Positions 16,290 through 26,805 of a DNA stretch of 64,000 nt are shown piece after piece. This DNA comes from Pseudooceanicola sp. HF7. GTDB taxonomy: Bacteria > Pseudomonadota > Alphaproteobacteria > Rhodobacterales > Rhodobacteraceae. Position 1 is the stretch's first letter. Each line of letters begins with the position of its first letter. The DNA lies in contig NZ_JAATOW010000008.1 of NCBI RefSeq assembly GCF_011806405.1, positions 1 through 64,000 on the forward strand, written 5' to 3'. The position numbers were made by a program, and so were the translations under genes. The notes beneath the pieces are model-generated. The model made no database searches. It was given only the letters and a program-made list of their open reading frames with translations, and was not told where the DNA came from.

Positions 16290-17108
16290 TCAGCCGTCCT
16301 CGCCCGGCTTGTCCACGACAACGCCCACGATCGGCCCCATGGCGCGGCCCCAGTCGGACCGCCCCAGTTCAGGCGCGTAGAGGCGAGAGATGTTGCCGTC
16401 GAAGTACAGCGCCTGGTTCAGCTTCAGCCCGTCGCGGAAGAACTTGGCGAAATCGTAAAAGCTGACGGAATTGCGCGAGATCACGAAGGTCGCGGTCTTG
16501 CCGTCGTCAGAGGTGCCCACCCCGTTGCGGATGTAGCGCGAGGTGCTGTCGGGCAGGAAGCGCGGATGCAGCTCTCCGTCGATGACCAGCATCGGGCCGG
16601 ACTGCGTGGCATAGCGGCACTTGGGCGCGGCTTCCTCGTAGGCCAGGGTCTCATAGACGCGGGCTTGCCCCTCGCCCATGCAGAGCACGCCGTTGGGCAG
16701 CAGGCCGAAGTTGCCCGGCCCCTCGTTGGGGATCACGCGCATCAGCTCTTTGCCGTCCTCGACGTAGTGGCCGACGGGGGCGCGATCCTCGTGGTACATG
16801 CCCGCGTTCATCCCGAAGGCCAGCGCCTTGCCTTCCCCGGCCAGGCGCGAATCGACGGCAGAGAAATCGCCGTAGGGCGCGCCGCCCGGATCATAAAGGA
16901 ACAGGCGCAGCTCCTCGCGGGTCACGTCGACCTCGCAGACGGAATAGCGGTTGCCCTCGAAATCGGTATTGCGGCAGTTCACCGCCCCGGCCACGGCCGG
17001 CGACAGGAAGGACAGCAGCCCAAGACCGGCCGCCAGCGCCAGCAGCACCGGGCGGGGGTGGAAGGGGCGCAGCAGGACGGGCCGCAGCTTTCGGGGGCGC
17101 AGCCGCAT
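16290..17108 (-). CDS. Secreted phosphodiester glycosidase-domain protein
   Basis: 272 aa. A basic N-terminus and a hydrophobic run at about 22-40 (LALAAGLGLLSFLSPAVA) with AGA after it indicate export. The mature part matches the phosphodiester glycosidase family (NAGPA / YigE-like): FGMNAGMYHEDRAPVG near 97-112, GNFGLLPNGVL, a GPMLVIDGELHPRF block and a late FDGNISRLY motif. Animal members remove GlcNAc from phosphodiesters, while bacterial members are poorly characterised and may act on wall or teichoic-like sugars. It begins 3 nt after rbfA ends, so it is probably co-transcribed with rbfA. Confidence 0.83.
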   Translation of the reverse strand: MRLRPRKLRPVLLRPFHPRPVLLALAAGLGLLSFLSPAVAGAVNCRNTDFEGNRYSVCEVDVTREELRLFLYDPGGAPYGDFSAVDSRLAGEGKALAFGMNAGMYHEDRAPVGHYVEDGKELMRVIPNEGPGNFGLLPNGVLCMGEGQARVYETLAYEEAAPKCRYATQSGPMLVIDGELHPRFLPDSTSRYIRNGVGTSDDGKTATFVISRNSVSFYDFAKFFRDGLKLNQALYFDGNISRLYAPELGRSDWGRAMGPIVGVVVDKPGEDG

Positions 17109-17111
17109 GGC

Positions 17112-17546
17112 TCAGCCCTCGTCCTCGTCCGGCTCCGCCTTGCCGGCGGCGATGTCCCGGCGCACGGTTTCATCGGAGAACAGCCGCCGCGTCTCGTCCA
17201 GCCGGTCGAAGGTATCGTCCGGGCGGAAGCGCAGATCGGGGGTGAACTTCAGTTTGAGCTTGCGGCCGATGATCCGGCGCAGCTCGTACTTGTTCTTGGC
17301 CAGCAAGGCGATCGCGTCATCCACGTTGTCCCCGCCAAGCGGCATGACAAAGGCCGTGGCGATCCGCAGATCGGGGGTCGTGCGGACCTCTCCCACGGTG
17401 ACGGACATGCGGTTCAGCTCCGGGTCGTGGATATCGCCCCGGGCCAGCACTTCGGATAGGGCACGGCGGATCGTCTCGCCCACGCGCAGCTGGCGTTGCG
17501 AGGGGCCGTCCCCGTCATGGAATTTGTTCCTGCTCATATCCCGCAT
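17112..17546 (-). CDS. rbfA: 30S ribosome-binding factor A
   Basis: 144 aa. RbfA binds the small subunit during late 16S rRNA maturation and cold adaptation. The family layout is visible: [20 protein letters not shown] (18-37), the KH-like core [15 protein letters not shown] (58-72) and [19 protein letters not shown] (89-107). ATG at 17546 has GGAAGGA 6 nt upstream; a second ATG at 17537 is possible. It is divergent from dapB over 108 nt and followed immediately by the glycosidase-like gene. Confidence 0.95.
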   Translation of the reverse strand: MRDMSRNKFHDGDGPSQRQLRVGETIRRALSEVLARGDIHDPELNRMSVTVGEVRTTPDLRIATAFVMPLGGDNVDDAIALLAKNKYELRRIIGRKLKLKFTPDLRFRPDDTFDRLDETRRLFSDETVRRDIAAGKAEPDEDEG

Positions 17547-17654
17547 CTAATCCTTCCTTCGGCTTTTGCCAAGCAAAGCCCGCGTGAGCAGGTCTTTGCA
17601 TGTGCGAAGCCGCGCGGTAAGGAGGGCGGCACGGCTCTTGAGCAGGAGAAGACG

Positions 17655-18482
17655 ATGGCTGAAAATGGGACGCAACTGCCGGGTATCGTGGTGACCGGGG
17701 CCTCCGGGCGCATGGGCCAGATGCTGATCCGCACGGTGCTGGAAAGCCCGCAGGCGAAACTGGTGGGGGCGGTGGAACGCGCCGGCACTCCCTGGATCGG
17801 CCGGGATCTGGGCGAAGCCATGGGCGGTGCGCCCCTTGGCGTGACCGTCACAGATGACCCGCTGGAAGCCTTCTCCAAGGCCCAGGCCGTGATCGATTTC
17901 ACCAGCCCCGCCGCCACGGTGGAGTTTGCCGCGCTGGCCGCTCAGGCCCGCGCCGTCCACGTGATCGGCACCACCGGCCTGGCCCCCGAGGACCTGGAAA
18001 AGATCGCTGCCGCCGCCCGCCACGCAACCGTGGTCCGTGCCGGCAACATGAGCCTGGGCGTGAACCTTCTGACCATGCTGGCCAAGAAGGTCGCCGCCGC
18101 CCTGGACGAGGATTTCGATATCGAGGTCGTGGAATACCACCACAACCGCAAGGTCGATGCCCCCTCCGGCACCGCCCTGATGCTGGGCGAGGCCGCCGCC
18201 GAAGGGCGCGGCGTGTCGCTTGAGGACGTGGCCGACCGGGGCCGCGATGGAATCACCGGCGCCCGCGAACGCGGGCATATCGGCTTTTCCGCCGTGCGCG
18301 CGGGCGGGATCGTGGGCGAACACGACGTGCTCTTTGCCTCGCAAAGCGAACGCGTGATCCTGCGCCACGTGGCAGAGGATCGCACCGTCTTTGCCAAGGG
18401 CGCGCTCAAGGCCGCGCTCTGGGGGCAGGGCAAGGCGCCCGGCGAATACGACATGCTGGACGTGCTGGGCCTGAACGAGTGA
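17655..18482 (+). CDS. dapB: 4-hydroxy-tetrahydrodipicolinate reductase
   Basis: 275 aa. DapB makes tetrahydrodipicolinate in the lysine/diaminopimelate pathway, using NAD(P)H. The nucleotide-binding GASGRMGQ is at 16-23, IGTTGL near 102-107, and the catalytic and substrate motif [15 protein letters not shown] is near 158-172. ATG at 17655 follows CAGGAG by 6 nt. A small secreted-protein gene follows 31 nt later and may be co-transcribed. Confidence 0.96.
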   Translation: MAENGTQLPGIVVTGASGRMGQMLIRTVLESPQAKLVGAVERAGTPWIGRDLGEAMGGAPLGVTVTDDPLEAFSKAQAVIDFTSPAATVEFAALAAQARAVHVIGTTGLAPEDLEKIAAAARHATVVRAGNMSLGVNLLTMLAKKVAAALDEDFDIEVVEYHHNRKVDAPSGTALMLGEAAAEGRGVSLEDVADRGRDGITGARERGHIGFSAVRAGGIVGEHDVLFASQSERVILRHVAEDRTVFAKGALKAALWGQGKAPGEYDMLDVLGLNE

Positions 18483-18513
18483 TCCACCCCGCCGGGTGAT
18501 GCGTAGGAAGGGC

Positions 18514-18870
18514 ATGACCCTTCGCGCGCTTTGCCTCTCTGCCTGCCTTCTGCTGGCCCTGCCGCTTGCCGCCCAGGACGCGGCGCGCATCAGCTCCCGG
18601 TCCGGCTTCATGGCGCTTGTCCAGGGCAGGGGGCTGCATCGCCTTGGCGTGCAGCTGACCGTGCACCCCGACGGGCAGATCACCGGCCGCGCCTTCGGGC
18701 GCGAAGTCACGGGGAGCTGGTCCTGGAAAGAGGGCTACTTCTGCCGGGTGCTTTACTGGGGATCGCGTGAATTCCCCTGGAACTGCCAGATGGTCACGCG
18801 GCGCGGTGAAGAGCTGCGCTTCAGATCGGACCGCGGCACCGGGGAATGGGCCGACCTGCGCCTGCGCTAG
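18514..18870 (+). CDS. Small exported protein of unknown function
   Basis: 118 aa. MTLRALCLSACLLLALPLAAQ is a good signal peptide with cleavage after ALPLAA or nearby. The mature part is about 97 aa, rich in Gly/Arg/Trp with paired cysteines (YFCRVLYWG and PWNCQM), a possible disulfide, and short beta strands. ATG at 18514 follows AGGAAG; an earlier ATG at 18499 would spoil the signal peptide. It lies 31 nt after dapB and may share its transcript. No family recognised. Confidence 0.68.
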   Translation: MTLRALCLSACLLLALPLAAQDAARISSRSGFMALVQGRGLHRLGVQLTVHPDGQITGRAFGREVTGSWSWKEGYFCRVLYWGSREFPWNCQMVTRRGEELRFRSDRGTGEWADLRLR

Positions 18871-18882
18871 GGGGAACGGCCC

Positions 18883-18929
18883 CGACCCCCATCGAGGGGG
18901 CCGCGCCCGTTGTCGGCCTGCGCCTCCCG
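18883..18929. repeat. Dispersed intergenic repeat, copy 2
   Basis: CGACCCCC, a GGGGG arm and then CGCCCGTTGTCGGC and GCGCCTCCCG. It is nearly identical to 8215-8260 and also intergenic. A second short hairpin, GCCCCG-TT-CGGGGC, lies downstream at about 19085-19098, next to the DUF1674 stop. Confidence 0.7.
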
Positions 18930-19098
18930 ACCCGGTCGACAGGTCGTGCGCTGTCCCGGCTGTTGAGCAGGCTGCGCTGGGCGCTGTACCCTTTCGGAAA
19001 GCCTAACATCGCGCGCGGAGCGCACCGACGTGATACCGACGCAAAACAGATGCGGTACCGACGCGGTTTTCAGGCCCCGATCCGGCCCCGTTCGGGGC

Positions 19099-19287
19099 TC
19101 AGAAATCGATCGCCAGGCCCTTCTTCTCCCAATCGCCGTAGCGGGCGGGATCGGGGCCGTCGCGGCCCCCGTATTCCTTGGGTTGCGCCTGGGCTTCGGC
19201 CTCTGCCTTCGCGCGGCGCTCGGCGGCTTCTGCCAGCGCGCGCTGGGCAGCGGGGGGCAGGTCCTTGCGGGTCTCGTCCTGTGGCAT
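19099..19287 (-). CDS. DUF1674 / succinate dehydrogenase assembly factor 4-like protein
   Basis: 62 aa. The C-terminal DUF1674 signature EYGGRDGPDPARYGDWEKKG ends the protein before AIDF; the N-terminal half is an Ala/Glu/Arg-rich helix. Eukaryotic SDHAF4 binds the flavinylated succinate dehydrogenase subunit and protects it from oxidation; bacterial members are widespread in alphaproteobacteria. ATG at 19287 is chosen over 19290 because AAGGA is then 6 nt upstream. It is divergent from the rsmB-like gene with only 66 nt between starts. No sdh gene is in the window. Confidence 0.87.
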   Translation of the reverse strand: MPQDETRKDLPPAAQRALAEAAERRAKAEAEAQAQPKEYGGRDGPDPARYGDWEKKGLAIDF

Positions 19288-19353
19288 CATGCTTCCTTTC
19301 GGCTCTGCCCATGTTATACGCCCGCCCTGAGCACCGGCAAGGAGTCCGCCGCC

Positions 19354-20712
19354 ATGCAGAAGCCCCGTTCCCCGAAACCCGGCCAGAACCGTGGTAAGGG
19401 CAAAGGCCCTCAAGGGGGCAAGCCTTTGAATGCAAAGCCGAAACCGCCGCTGTCCGCGCGCGGTGCGGCGCTGCGCATGCTGGGCGATGTCCTTGGGGAA
19501 GAGCCGCGCCTGCTGGCGGACCTGCGCGATGCGCCCTGGCTGGGGCCGATGGCGCCTGCCGATCGCGCCCGCGCCCTGCGCCTTGCCACGGAGACCCTGC
19601 GCGGCCTTGAGCGCTGCGACCGGCTTTTGTCCAACCATCTCAAGAAGATGCCCCCGCTTGAGGTGCAGAATATCCTGCGCCTTGGCACCTGTGAGCTGGC
19701 CCATGGCGCCGCTGCCCACGGCGTGGTCAATGACCTGGTCCAGGCCACCGGCAGGCTGCCCCGGCAGGGGCACATGAAGGGCCTGGTCAATGCCGTTCTG
19801 CGCAAGATGGCGGAAGAAGCCCCCACACAATGGAGCCGCCTGCGCGCCCCGCGCCTGCCCGACTGGCTGCGCGGTCCGCTGGCGGAAGCCTATGGAAAAG
19901 AACGGATTCTCGGCTTCGAGGCGGCACACGCCCAGGGCGCGCCGCTGGACCTGACCCCGCGCGATCCGGCCCGCGCCGCCGAATGGGCGGAGCGTCTGAA
20001 CGGCAAGCTGCTGCCCACCGGCTCCATCCGGCTTGAGGCCGGACAGCAGGTCTCTGCGCTTGAGGGATTCGCGGAAGGCGCCTGGTGGATTCAGGATGCC
20101 GCCGCCGCCATGCCGGTGCGGATCCTTGCCCCGAAACCGGGCGAAAAAATCCTTGATCTCTGCGCCGCTCCGGGGGGCAAGACCCTTCAGCTGGCCGCCG
20201 CCGGGGCCGAGGTCACCGCGCTGGACCTCTCTGCCAACCGCCTGAAGCGGCTGGAAGAAAATCTGCAGCGCACCGGATTGTCCGCCCAGGTTCTGGCCGG
20301 CGACGCGCTGGAACATGAAGGGCTTTACGACGCCATCGTGCTGGATGCGCCCTGTTCCGCCACGGGCACGATCCGGCGCCACCCGGACCTGCCGCTGGTG
20401 CGCGACGGGGCGGAGATCGGCGATCTGATCGGCCTGCAAGAGGCCATGCTGGGCCATGCGCTGTCGCTTCTGAAGCCGGGCGGGCGGCTGGTCTTCTGCA
20501 CCTGCTCGCTGATTCCCGACGAGGGAGAATGCCATGTGGATGAAGCCCTTGCGCTGAACCAGGAGCTGGTCGTGGACCGCGCCGCGCTGGATCTGCCCGG
20601 TGTCGATCCCGCCTGGATCACGGAAGAAGGCGGCCTGCGCCTGACCCCCGATCTCTGGCCGCAGGACGGTGGGATGGACGGTTTCTACATGGCCTGCCTG
20701 CGTAAGGGGTAA
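19354..20712 (+). CDS. rsmB: 16S rRNA cytosine-C5 methyltransferase, RsmB-like
   Basis: 452 aa. An N-terminal Lys/Pro-rich tail (1-28) precedes a NusB-like helical domain (about 30-160) and then a SAM-dependent RNA m5C methyltransferase domain. Motif I is LDLCAAPGGKTLQLAA (near 268-283). The two active-site cysteines are Cys334 in LDAPCSATG and Cys384 in the TCS motif of FCTCSLIPDEGE. RsmB methylates C967 of E. coli 16S rRNA. GGCAAGGAG lies upstream of the ATG. It begins a rightward run with the heparinase-like gene and purH, an order common in Rhodobacteraceae. Confidence 0.92.
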   Translation: MQKPRSPKPGQNRGKGKGPQGGKPLNAKPKPPLSARGAALRMLGDVLGEEPRLLADLRDAPWLGPMAPADRARALRLATETLRGLERCDRLLSNHLKKMPPLEVQNILRLGTCELAHGAAAHGVVNDLVQATGRLPRQGHMKGLVNAVLRKMAEEAPTQWSRLRAPRLPDWLRGPLAEAYGKERILGFEAAHAQGAPLDLTPRDPARAAEWAERLNGKLLPTGSIRLEAGQQVSALEGFAEGAWWIQDAAAAMPVRILAPKPGEKILDLCAAPGGKTLQLAAAGAEVTALDLSANRLKRLEENLQRTGLSAQVLAGDALEHEGLYDAIVLDAPCSATGTIRRHPDLPLVRDGAEIGDLIGLQEAMLGHALSLLKPGGRLVFCTCSLIPDEGECHVDEALALNQELVVDRAALDLPGVDPAWITEEGGLRLTPDLWPQDGGMDGFYMACLRKG

Positions 20713-20815
20713 GCCCCGGAAAGACCGTGGTTATTCGCCCATGACAGGGCGGGCTGCCTTCGCTACTGTGGCGCCAGTGAACCGGGGCCGGTCCCCGCAA
20801 ACCCAGGGGCAGCCA

Positions 20816-22558
20816 ATGGCGTCTACCGATCCCCGCCCCACCGGCGGGGTGGGCTTTCTCAATCGTCTAAATGCCCGGATCGCCACCCGCGCCCGGTCCC
20901 GTACCTCTTTCCGGTATTACCCAGAGCCTCGCGGTTTCGGGCAGATGGAGGCCGGCAAGCGTCTGTTATCCGGTGATTTCCTCTTTGCCGGGTCAGAGGT
21001 CTCTGCCCCCGGAAAGACACCCTGGCAGATCGAGATCCCGGATGCGGGTTTCAGCGCAGAGCTGCAGTCATTCGCCTGGCTCGAGGCGCTCGCGGCCCTT
21101 GGCGACAAGCACGCCCGCGCGGCGGCGCAGGAGTGGACCCTGGCCTGGATCGCCCGTTTCGGACGCGGCGGCGGGCCCGGCTGGACGCCCCGCATCGCCG
21201 GGCTGCGGGTGCTGCGCCTGTGCAATCACGCCGAATTTGTGATGCGCGACCTTGAAGCGGGCGATGCCCGGAAGATCACGCAAAGCCTTGGCCGGCATGT
21301 GATTTTCCTCTCCCGTCGCTGGCAGGGGGCACCCGGAGGCCTGCCGCGGTTGCAGGCCCTCGCGGGGCTCATCGCCGGGGCCTCTGCCCTGCGCGACATG
21401 GCGCGGTTCAGCTCCCCCGCGCAGGAGGCCTTGCAGGGCGAAATCGCCGCCACCCTGCAGGAAGACGGCGCCATCGCCAGCCGCAACCCCGAGGAATTGC
21501 TGGAGGTTTCCACCCTGCTGACATGGTCCGCCATGGCGCTTGAGGAAGCGGGCGGAGAGGTCCCCGCCGCCCATGTCGCCGCGATCCGCAGGATCGCCCC
21601 GGTGTTGCGTACCCTGCGCCACGCGGACGGGACGCTGGCGCGGTTCCAGGGCGGGGGGCGCGGCCCGGAGGGACGGCTGGACCGGATGCTCGCGGCTTCC
21701 GGCGTGACCACGGCCAGCCCGCAGGGCCGGGCCATGGGCTATGCGCGGCTTTCGGCGGGACGGACCTCTGTCATCCTGGATGCCAGCCCGCCGCAGAAGG
21801 GCAGGGACAGCCATGGCGCCCATGCCTCGACCCTGGCGTTCGAGCTGACCTCGGGCCGCAGGCCTGTCGTGGTGAGCTGCGGATCGGGTCATGGCAAGGG
21901 AAGCGAATGGCGACGCGCGGGGCGCTCGACCCCCAGCCATTCGGTGCTGGTGGTGGGTGGAACGCCCTCTTCCGCCTTTGCGGGCAAGGGCGATACGCTG
22001 GTCCGCGTGCCCGAGCAGGTGCCGGTGGAAATGGAATTCACCCCCGATGGCAGCCGTTTCCAGGGCGGTCATGATGGATACGTGAAAGAATTCGGCCTGA
22101 CTCATGCCCGGATGCTGGACCTGACCTTCGATGGCCGCGCCATGGCGGGCGAAGACATGCTTCTGGCGGTGGAGGACAAGGCCAGGAGGCGCTTTGACCG
22201 GGCGCTTGAAAAGCGCGGAAGCCTCGGGATTCCCTACAAGATCCGCTTCCACCTGCACCCTGACGTCGAGGTGGCGCAGGATGTCGCGGACGGGGCCATC
22301 CGGATCGCCCTGCCCAACGGAGAGGCCTGGCATTTCCGCTTCGACGGGCAGGTCAGCCCCGAGGTAGAGGCCTCGGTCTACCTGGAAAAAGACCGGATCC
22401 GCCCAAGAAGTACCAAACAGCTGGTTCTCTCTGGCCGCGCGATGGGATATGCGACCCGCATTCGCTGGTCCTTTGCCAAGACACGGGAAACGCCGGTCGC
22501 CATACGCGACCTTGCCGGGATAGAGGAAGAGGATCCGCTGATGAGCGATATGACCTGA
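20816..22558 (+). CDS. Heparinase II/III-like family protein
   Basis: 580 aa. The N-terminal half is alpha-helical, like the toroid of polysaccharide lyases, and includes [19 protein letters not shown] (near 122-140). The C-terminal half is beta-rich and carries the heparinase II/III block [23 protein letters not shown] near 339-361. No signal peptide is visible, which is odd for a lyase; it may be a cytoplasmic or late-exported protein linked to cell-envelope glycan. ATG at 20816 has CAGGGG about 7 nt upstream. It stands between rsmB and purH. Family is clear, activity not established. Confidence 0.85.
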   Translation: MASTDPRPTGGVGFLNRLNARIATRARSRTSFRYYPEPRGFGQMEAGKRLLSGDFLFAGSEVSAPGKTPWQIEIPDAGFSAELQSFAWLEALAALGDKHARAAAQEWTLAWIARFGRGGGPGWTPRIAGLRVLRLCNHAEFVMRDLEAGDARKITQSLGRHVIFLSRRWQGAPGGLPRLQALAGLIAGASALRDMARFSSPAQEALQGEIAATLQEDGAIASRNPEELLEVSTLLTWSAMALEEAGGEVPAAHVAAIRRIAPVLRTLRHADGTLARFQGGGRGPEGRLDRMLAASGVTTASPQGRAMGYARLSAGRTSVILDASPPQKGRDSHGAHASTLAFELTSGRRPVVVSCGSGHGKGSEWRRAGRSTPSHSVLVVGGTPSSAFAGKGDTLVRVPEQVPVEMEFTPDGSRFQGGHDGYVKEFGLTHARMLDLTFDGRAMAGEDMLLAVEDKARRRFDRALEKRGSLGIPYKIRFHLHPDVEVAQDVADGAIRIALPNGEAWHFRFDGQVSPEVEASVYLEKDRIRPRSTKQLVLSGRAMGYATRIRWSFAKTRETPVAIRDLAGIEEEDPLMSDMT

Positions 22559-22578
22559 CCGGACTGGATGGCCCTGAA

Positions 22579-24177
22579 ATGACCGAGACCCTCGCGCTTC
22601 AACCGCTGCGCCGCGCCCTTATTTCCGTTTCCGACAAGACCGGCCTCGTCGAGCTGGCCAGTGAGCTGGTGCGCCGCGGCGTGGAGCTGCTGTCCACCGG
22701 CGGCAGTGCCAAGATGCTGCGCGAGGCAGGGCTTGAGGTGAAGGACGTGGCAGAGGTCACCGGCTTTCCCGAGATGATGGACGGCCGGGTGAAGACGCTG
22801 CACCCCATGGTGCACGGCGGCCTGCTGGCGCTGCGCGATGACGCGGGCCACGTGGCGGCGATGAACGAACACGGCATCGGCCCGATCGACCTGCTGGTGG
22901 TCAACCTCTACCCGTTCGAGGAAACCGTGGCCAAGGGCGCGGATTACGACACCTGCATCGAGAACATCGATATCGGTGGCCCGGCGATGATCCGCGCGGC
23001 CTCCAAGAACCACAAGTTCGTCGCCACCGTGACGGATACCGAAGATTACGCCGCCCTGCTGGCAGAGCTGGACGATCATGACGGCAGCACCTCCTACGCC
23101 TTCCGCCAGAAGTTGGCGCTGACCGCCTATGCGCGCACCGGTGCCTATGACGCCGCTGTCTCCGCCTGGATGGCGGGCGCCCTGGAAGAGGCCGCACCGC
23201 GCCGCCGTGTCTTCGGCGGTGAACTGGCACAGACCCTGCGCTACGGTGAGAACCCGCATCAGAAGGCTGGCTTCTACCTGGATGGCTCTGCCCGCCCCGG
23301 CGTGGCGACGGCCACCCAGGTTCAGGGCAAGGAACTGTCTTACAACAACATCAACGATACCGACGCCGCCTTTGAGCTGGTGTCGGAATTCCTGCCCGCC
23401 AACGGCCCGGCCTGTGCGATCATCAAGCACGCCAACCCCTGCGGCGTGGCGCGCGGCACCACCCTGCGCGAAGCCTACATGAACGCCTTCGACTGCGACC
23501 GCACCAGCGCCTTCGGCGGCATCATTGCCCTGAACCAGCCGCTGGACGGTGAAACCGCCGAGGAGATCTCCCAGATCTTCACCGAGGTGATCATCGCGCC
23601 CGGCGCCGATGCCAAGGCCAAGGAAATCCTGTCGAAGAAGAAGAACGTGCGCCTGCTGCTGACCGAAGGCCTGGCCGATCCCCGCGCCGCCGGCCTGATG
23701 ATCAAGCAGGTCTCTGGCGGGTTCCTGGTACAGGACAAGGATTCGGGCCACATCGACATGGACGACCTGAAGGTGGTGACCAAGCGCGCGCCTTCGGACA
23801 AGGAAATGGCCGACATGCTCTTTGCCTGGAAGGTCGCCAAGCATGTGAAATCCAACGCCATCGTCTACGTCAAGGACGGCGCGACCGTGGGCGTTGGCGC
23901 TGGCCAGATGTCCCGCGTGGACAGCTGCCGTATCGCGGCGCGCAAGGCGCAGGACATGGCAGAGGCGCTTGGCCTCTCCGATCCGCTGACGACGGGCTCC
24001 GTCGTGGCCTCCGATGCCTTCTTCCCCTTCGCGGACGGCCTGCTGACCGCGGCAGAGGCGGGCGCAACGGCTGTCATCCAGCCCGGCGGCTCCATGCGGG
24101 ACCAGGAAGTGATCGACGCGGCGGATGAAGCAGGCCTGGCCATGGTGATGACCGGCATGCGCCACTTCCGCCACTGA
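22579..24177 (+). CDS. purH: Bifunctional AICAR formyltransferase / IMP cyclohydrolase
   Basis: 532 aa, the normal size. It catalyses the last two steps of de novo purine synthesis. The N-terminal cyclohydrolase domain (about 1-200) has [18 protein letters not shown] and [14 protein letters not shown]. The C-terminal transformylase domain carries [13 protein letters not shown], the Lys-His pair in [11 protein letters not shown] and [25 protein letters not shown]. Its TGA overlaps the lspA ATG by one base. Assignment is certain. Confidence 0.98.
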   Translation: MTETLALQPLRRALISVSDKTGLVELASELVRRGVELLSTGGSAKMLREAGLEVKDVAEVTGFPEMMDGRVKTLHPMVHGGLLALRDDAGHVAAMNEHGIGPIDLLVVNLYPFEETVAKGADYDTCIENIDIGGPAMIRAASKNHKFVATVTDTEDYAALLAELDDHDGSTSYAFRQKLALTAYARTGAYDAAVSAWMAGALEEAAPRRRVFGGELAQTLRYGENPHQKAGFYLDGSARPGVATATQVQGKELSYNNINDTDAAFELVSEFLPANGPACAIIKHANPCGVARGTTLREAYMNAFDCDRTSAFGGIIALNQPLDGETAEEISQIFTEVIIAPGADAKAKEILSKKKNVRLLLTEGLADPRAAGLMIKQVSGGFLVQDKDSGHIDMDDLKVVTKRAPSDKEMADMLFAWKVAKHVKSNAIVYVKDGATVGVGAGQMSRVDSCRIAARKAQDMAEALGLSDPLTTGSVVASDAFFPFADGLLTAAEAGATAVIQPGGSMRDQEVIDAADEAGLAMVMTGMRHFRH

Positions 24178-24650
24178 TGGCCATGCGTGTTGTCTTCTGG
24201 ACCGGGTTCTGGGTCTTCCTGGCCGATCAGCTGAGCAAGTTCCTGGTGGTTCACGTGCTGAACCTCCGCTCGCTCATGGAGATCGACGTGATCCCCGGAT
24301 TCATCGCCTTCCACATGGCCTGGAACGACGGGATCAACTTCGGCCTGTTCTCCCAGGACGGCGACTACGGGCGCTGGATCCTGATCGGCATCGCCCTGCT
24401 GATCTCCGCCGGTGTGCTCTGGTGGGTGCAGCGTGAGCAGCCCCGCCGGATCGGGCTGATCGCCGCCGGCCTGCTGGTGGGGGGCGCGCTTGGAAATGTC
24501 GTGGACCGCTTGCTTTACGGGGCCGTGGCGGATTTCATGAACGTGACGTGTTGCGGGATCCACAATCCCTATGCCTTCAACGTCGCGGATATCGCGATCT
24601 TCCTGGGCGCGGTGATGCTGGTCTTCCTGCCGGCAGAGAAAGAGACGTGA
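24177..24650 (+). CDS. lspA: Lipoprotein signal peptidase (signal peptidase II)
   Basis: 157 aa with four membrane helices (about 7-27, 65-85, 94-112 and 133-152). It cleaves diacylglyceryl-prolipoproteins before the lipidated cysteine. The two catalytic aspartates are Asp110 in NVVDRLLYG and Asp138 in AFNVADIAI. Start ATG overlaps the purH stop. It is directly followed by a lipoprotein gene, a plausible substrate. Confidence 0.96.
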   Translation: MAMRVVFWTGFWVFLADQLSKFLVVHVLNLRSLMEIDVIPGFIAFHMAWNDGINFGLFSQDGDYGRWILIGIALLISAGVLWWVQREQPRRIGLIAAGLLVGGALGNVVDRLLYGAVADFMNVTCCGIHNPYAFNVADIAIFLGAVMLVFLPAEKET

Positions 24651-24704
24651 CCTTGACCCGCTGATCGGGTAGGTCTCGGCCAAAGAGAGAAAGAAGGGGT
24701 CGCC

Positions 24705-25232
24705 ATGAAGATGGCACGGGCACGGAACCTTGTGATTGGCTGCATGACGCTTGGGCTGCTTGCGGCCTGCGGCAGCGATGAACGCCTGCGCAGCTTCCGA
24801 AACACCAGCCCAGGCCCCGAGGAATTCAACGTCTCGCCCACGAAGCCGCTGGAAGCGCCGACCAACATCGCGTCGCTGCCGGTGCCCACGCCGGGCGGCG
24901 CCAACCGGGTCGATCAGAATCCCAAGGCCGATGCGGTTGCCGCCCTTGGTGGCAGCGCAGCAGCCCTGTCCCGGACCGGCGTGCCGGCGTCCGATACCGC
25001 GCTGGTGAGCTACGCGGGCCGTGCGGGCCTTGATCCCAGTATCCGCCCGGTTCTGGCCGCGGAAGATGCCGAATTCCGCCGGCGCGAGGCCTCTTGGACG
25101 GCGCTCAACCCGTTCAACATCGACCGCTACTACCGGGCCTACAAGGATCAGGCGATCGAACCGCGCGAAGTGGCCGATGCCTTCCGCCGCGCCGGGGTCA
25201 AGACCCCCGCCTATCCGCCGGAATACGACTAG
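24705..25232 (+). CDS. DUF3035 lipoprotein
   Basis: 175 aa. A lipobox LLAAC with Cys22 follows a basic N-terminus, so the protein should be lipidated and sit in the envelope. The mature part matches DUF3035 of Rhodobacterales (beta-barrel-assembly-associated type, [18 protein letters not shown] near 35-52) and ends Tyr/Pro-rich. It lies downstream of lspA and upstream of two M16 peptidases in one direction. Function not established. Confidence 0.85.
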   Translation: MKMARARNLVIGCMTLGLLAACGSDERLRSFRNTSPGPEEFNVSPTKPLEAPTNIASLPVPTPGGANRVDQNPKADAVAALGGSAAALSRTGVPASDTALVSYAGRAGLDPSIRPVLAAEDAEFRRREASWTALNPFNIDRYYRAYKDQAIEPREVADAFRRAGVKTPAYPPEYD

Positions 25233-25443
25233 GCCCCATTGCCTTTCGGCCGTGCTGCCCAACGGCTCTCCAACGTTGATTTAACGCTTTCTTAGCCATG
25301 ATCTTTCAAGGCTTGGGGGCAGTGACACGCGCTGCGCGGGGCTCATCACCTGTCACATGGTGGTGAAAAACCTGTCAGGCGGTTGCGGCAGCGGGGCTGC
25401 GCCGTATGTTCGCTGCATGAGTGATCGGCCGAAAGGACCTCTG

Positions 25444-26805
25444 ATGCTGAGACGGCTCGCTGCCGGGGCGATGACCCTGGCGACCCTGAGCACCGCCCTT
25501 GCCACACCTGCCCTTGCGCAGGAGACCAGCAAGGACCTGGTGACGGATTTTACCCTGGATAACGGAATGCAGGTCGTTGTGATCGAGGATCACCGCGCCC
25601 CGGTCGTCGTCCAGATGGTCTGGTACAAGGCGGGCTCCGCCGATGAGCAGCCGGGCGTTTCCGGCATCGCGCATTTCCTGGAACACCTGATGTTCAAGGC
25701 GACGGACAAGCTGGAGTCCGGCGAATTCTCTGCCACGGTGGCCGAGAACGGCGGCACGGACAACGCTTTCACCTCCTACGACGCCACGGCCTACCACCAG
25801 CGGGTCGCAGCGGATCGCCTGCCGATCATGATGGAGATGGAGGCGGACCGCATGGTCAACCTCAACCTCACCGAAGACGTCGTGAAGACGGAGCGTGACG
25901 TGATCCTGGAAGAACGCAACATGCGGATCGACAGTGATCCCGGCGCGCTGTTCCAGGAGCAGATGCGGGCGAGCCAGTACCTGAACCACCACTACGGCAT
26001 CCCCGTGATCGGCTGGCGGCACGAGATGGAAGAGCTGGATCTTCAGGATGCCAAGGACTTCTACCAGACCTATTACGCCCCCAACGATGCCATCCTGATC
26101 GTCGCCGGGGACGTCACCCCGGATGAGGTCAAGACGCTGGCAGAGACCTACTACGGACCGATCCCCGCCAATCCCGACCTGCCGGAGCGTGTGCGCCCGC
26201 AGGAGCCGCCGCAGCGCGCCGAACGCCGTCTGGTCTTTTCCGATCCGCGGATCGCCCAGCCCTATGTGACCCGCACCTACCTGGCGCCGGAACGGGATCC
26301 CGGCGATCAGACCAAGGCCGCGGCACTTGTGATGCTGGCGCAGTTGCTTGGGGGCGGCCAGACCGGCTACCTGACCGAAAAGCTGGTGCTGGACGAACAG
26401 AAGGCGGTCTATACCTCGGCCTATTACAACGGCACCTCGCTGGATGACACGGTCTTCGGCACCTACATCGTGCCGGCCCCGGGCGTTTCGCTGGAAGAGG
26501 CCGAAGCCGCCATGGACGCCGCGCTGGCGGGCTTCGTGGAAGAGGGCGTCAACGAAGAGGACCTGGAGCGGATCAAGCTGCAGATCCGGGCCCAGGACAT
26601 TTACGACCGCGACGACGTGGCCGGGCTGGCCCGGATGTACGGCACGGGCCTGACCCGTGGCCTGACGATCCAGGATATCCAGGACTGGCCAGAGATCCTT
26701 CAGGCCGTCACCCCGGAAGATATCATCGCCGCCGCGCAGGAGGTGCTGAACCGCGACCGCGCCGTGACCGGCTTTGTCATGAGCGATGAGGAGATCACCC
26801 AATGA
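25444..26805 (+). CDS. Secreted M16 zinc peptidase, active subunit
   Basis: 453 aa. A signal peptide (about 1-25, ending ATPALAQ) is followed by an M16 domain pair. The inverted zinc motif HFLEH is intact (His77, Glu80, His81), with the distal glutamate expected in the ENGGTDNAFTSYDATAYH / EMEADRMVNL segment. Members degrade peptides or process proteins in the periplasm. ATG at 25444 follows AAAGGACCTCTG. It overlaps the next, inactive M16 gene by 4 nt; such active/inactive pairs form heterodimers like mitochondrial processing peptidase. The 211 nt upstream holds no gene. Confidence 0.93.
   Translation: MLRRLAAGAMTLATLSTALATPALAQETSKDLVTDFTLDNGMQVVVIEDHRAPVVVQMVWYKAGSADEQPGVSGIAHFLEHLMFKATDKLESGEFSATVAENGGTDNAFTSYDATAYHQRVAADRLPIMMEMEADRMVNLNLTEDVVKTERDVILEERNMRIDSDPGALFQEQMRASQYLNHHYGIPVIGWRHEMEELDLQDAKDFYQTYYAPNDAILIVAGDVTPDEVKTLAETYYGPIPANPDLPERVRPQEPPQRAERRLVFSDPRIAQPYVTRTYLAPERDPGDQTKAAALVMLAQLLGGGQTGYLTEKLVLDEQKAVYTSAYYNGTSLDDTVFGTYIVPAPGVSLEEAEAAMDAALAGFVEEGVNEEDLERIKLQIRAQDIYDRDDVAGLARMYGTGLTRGLTIQDIQDWPEILQAVTPEDIIAAAQEVLNRDRAVTGFVMSDEEITQ

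Noticed and set aside
24177-24650. Possible membrane-protein function other than LspA
   Set aside because: Both catalytic aspartates and the family layout of signal peptidase II are present.
25281-25295. TTAA-N7-TTAG as a CtrA site before the M16 genes
   Set aside because: One mismatch in a short degenerate motif and far from the start (about 150 nt); too weak.
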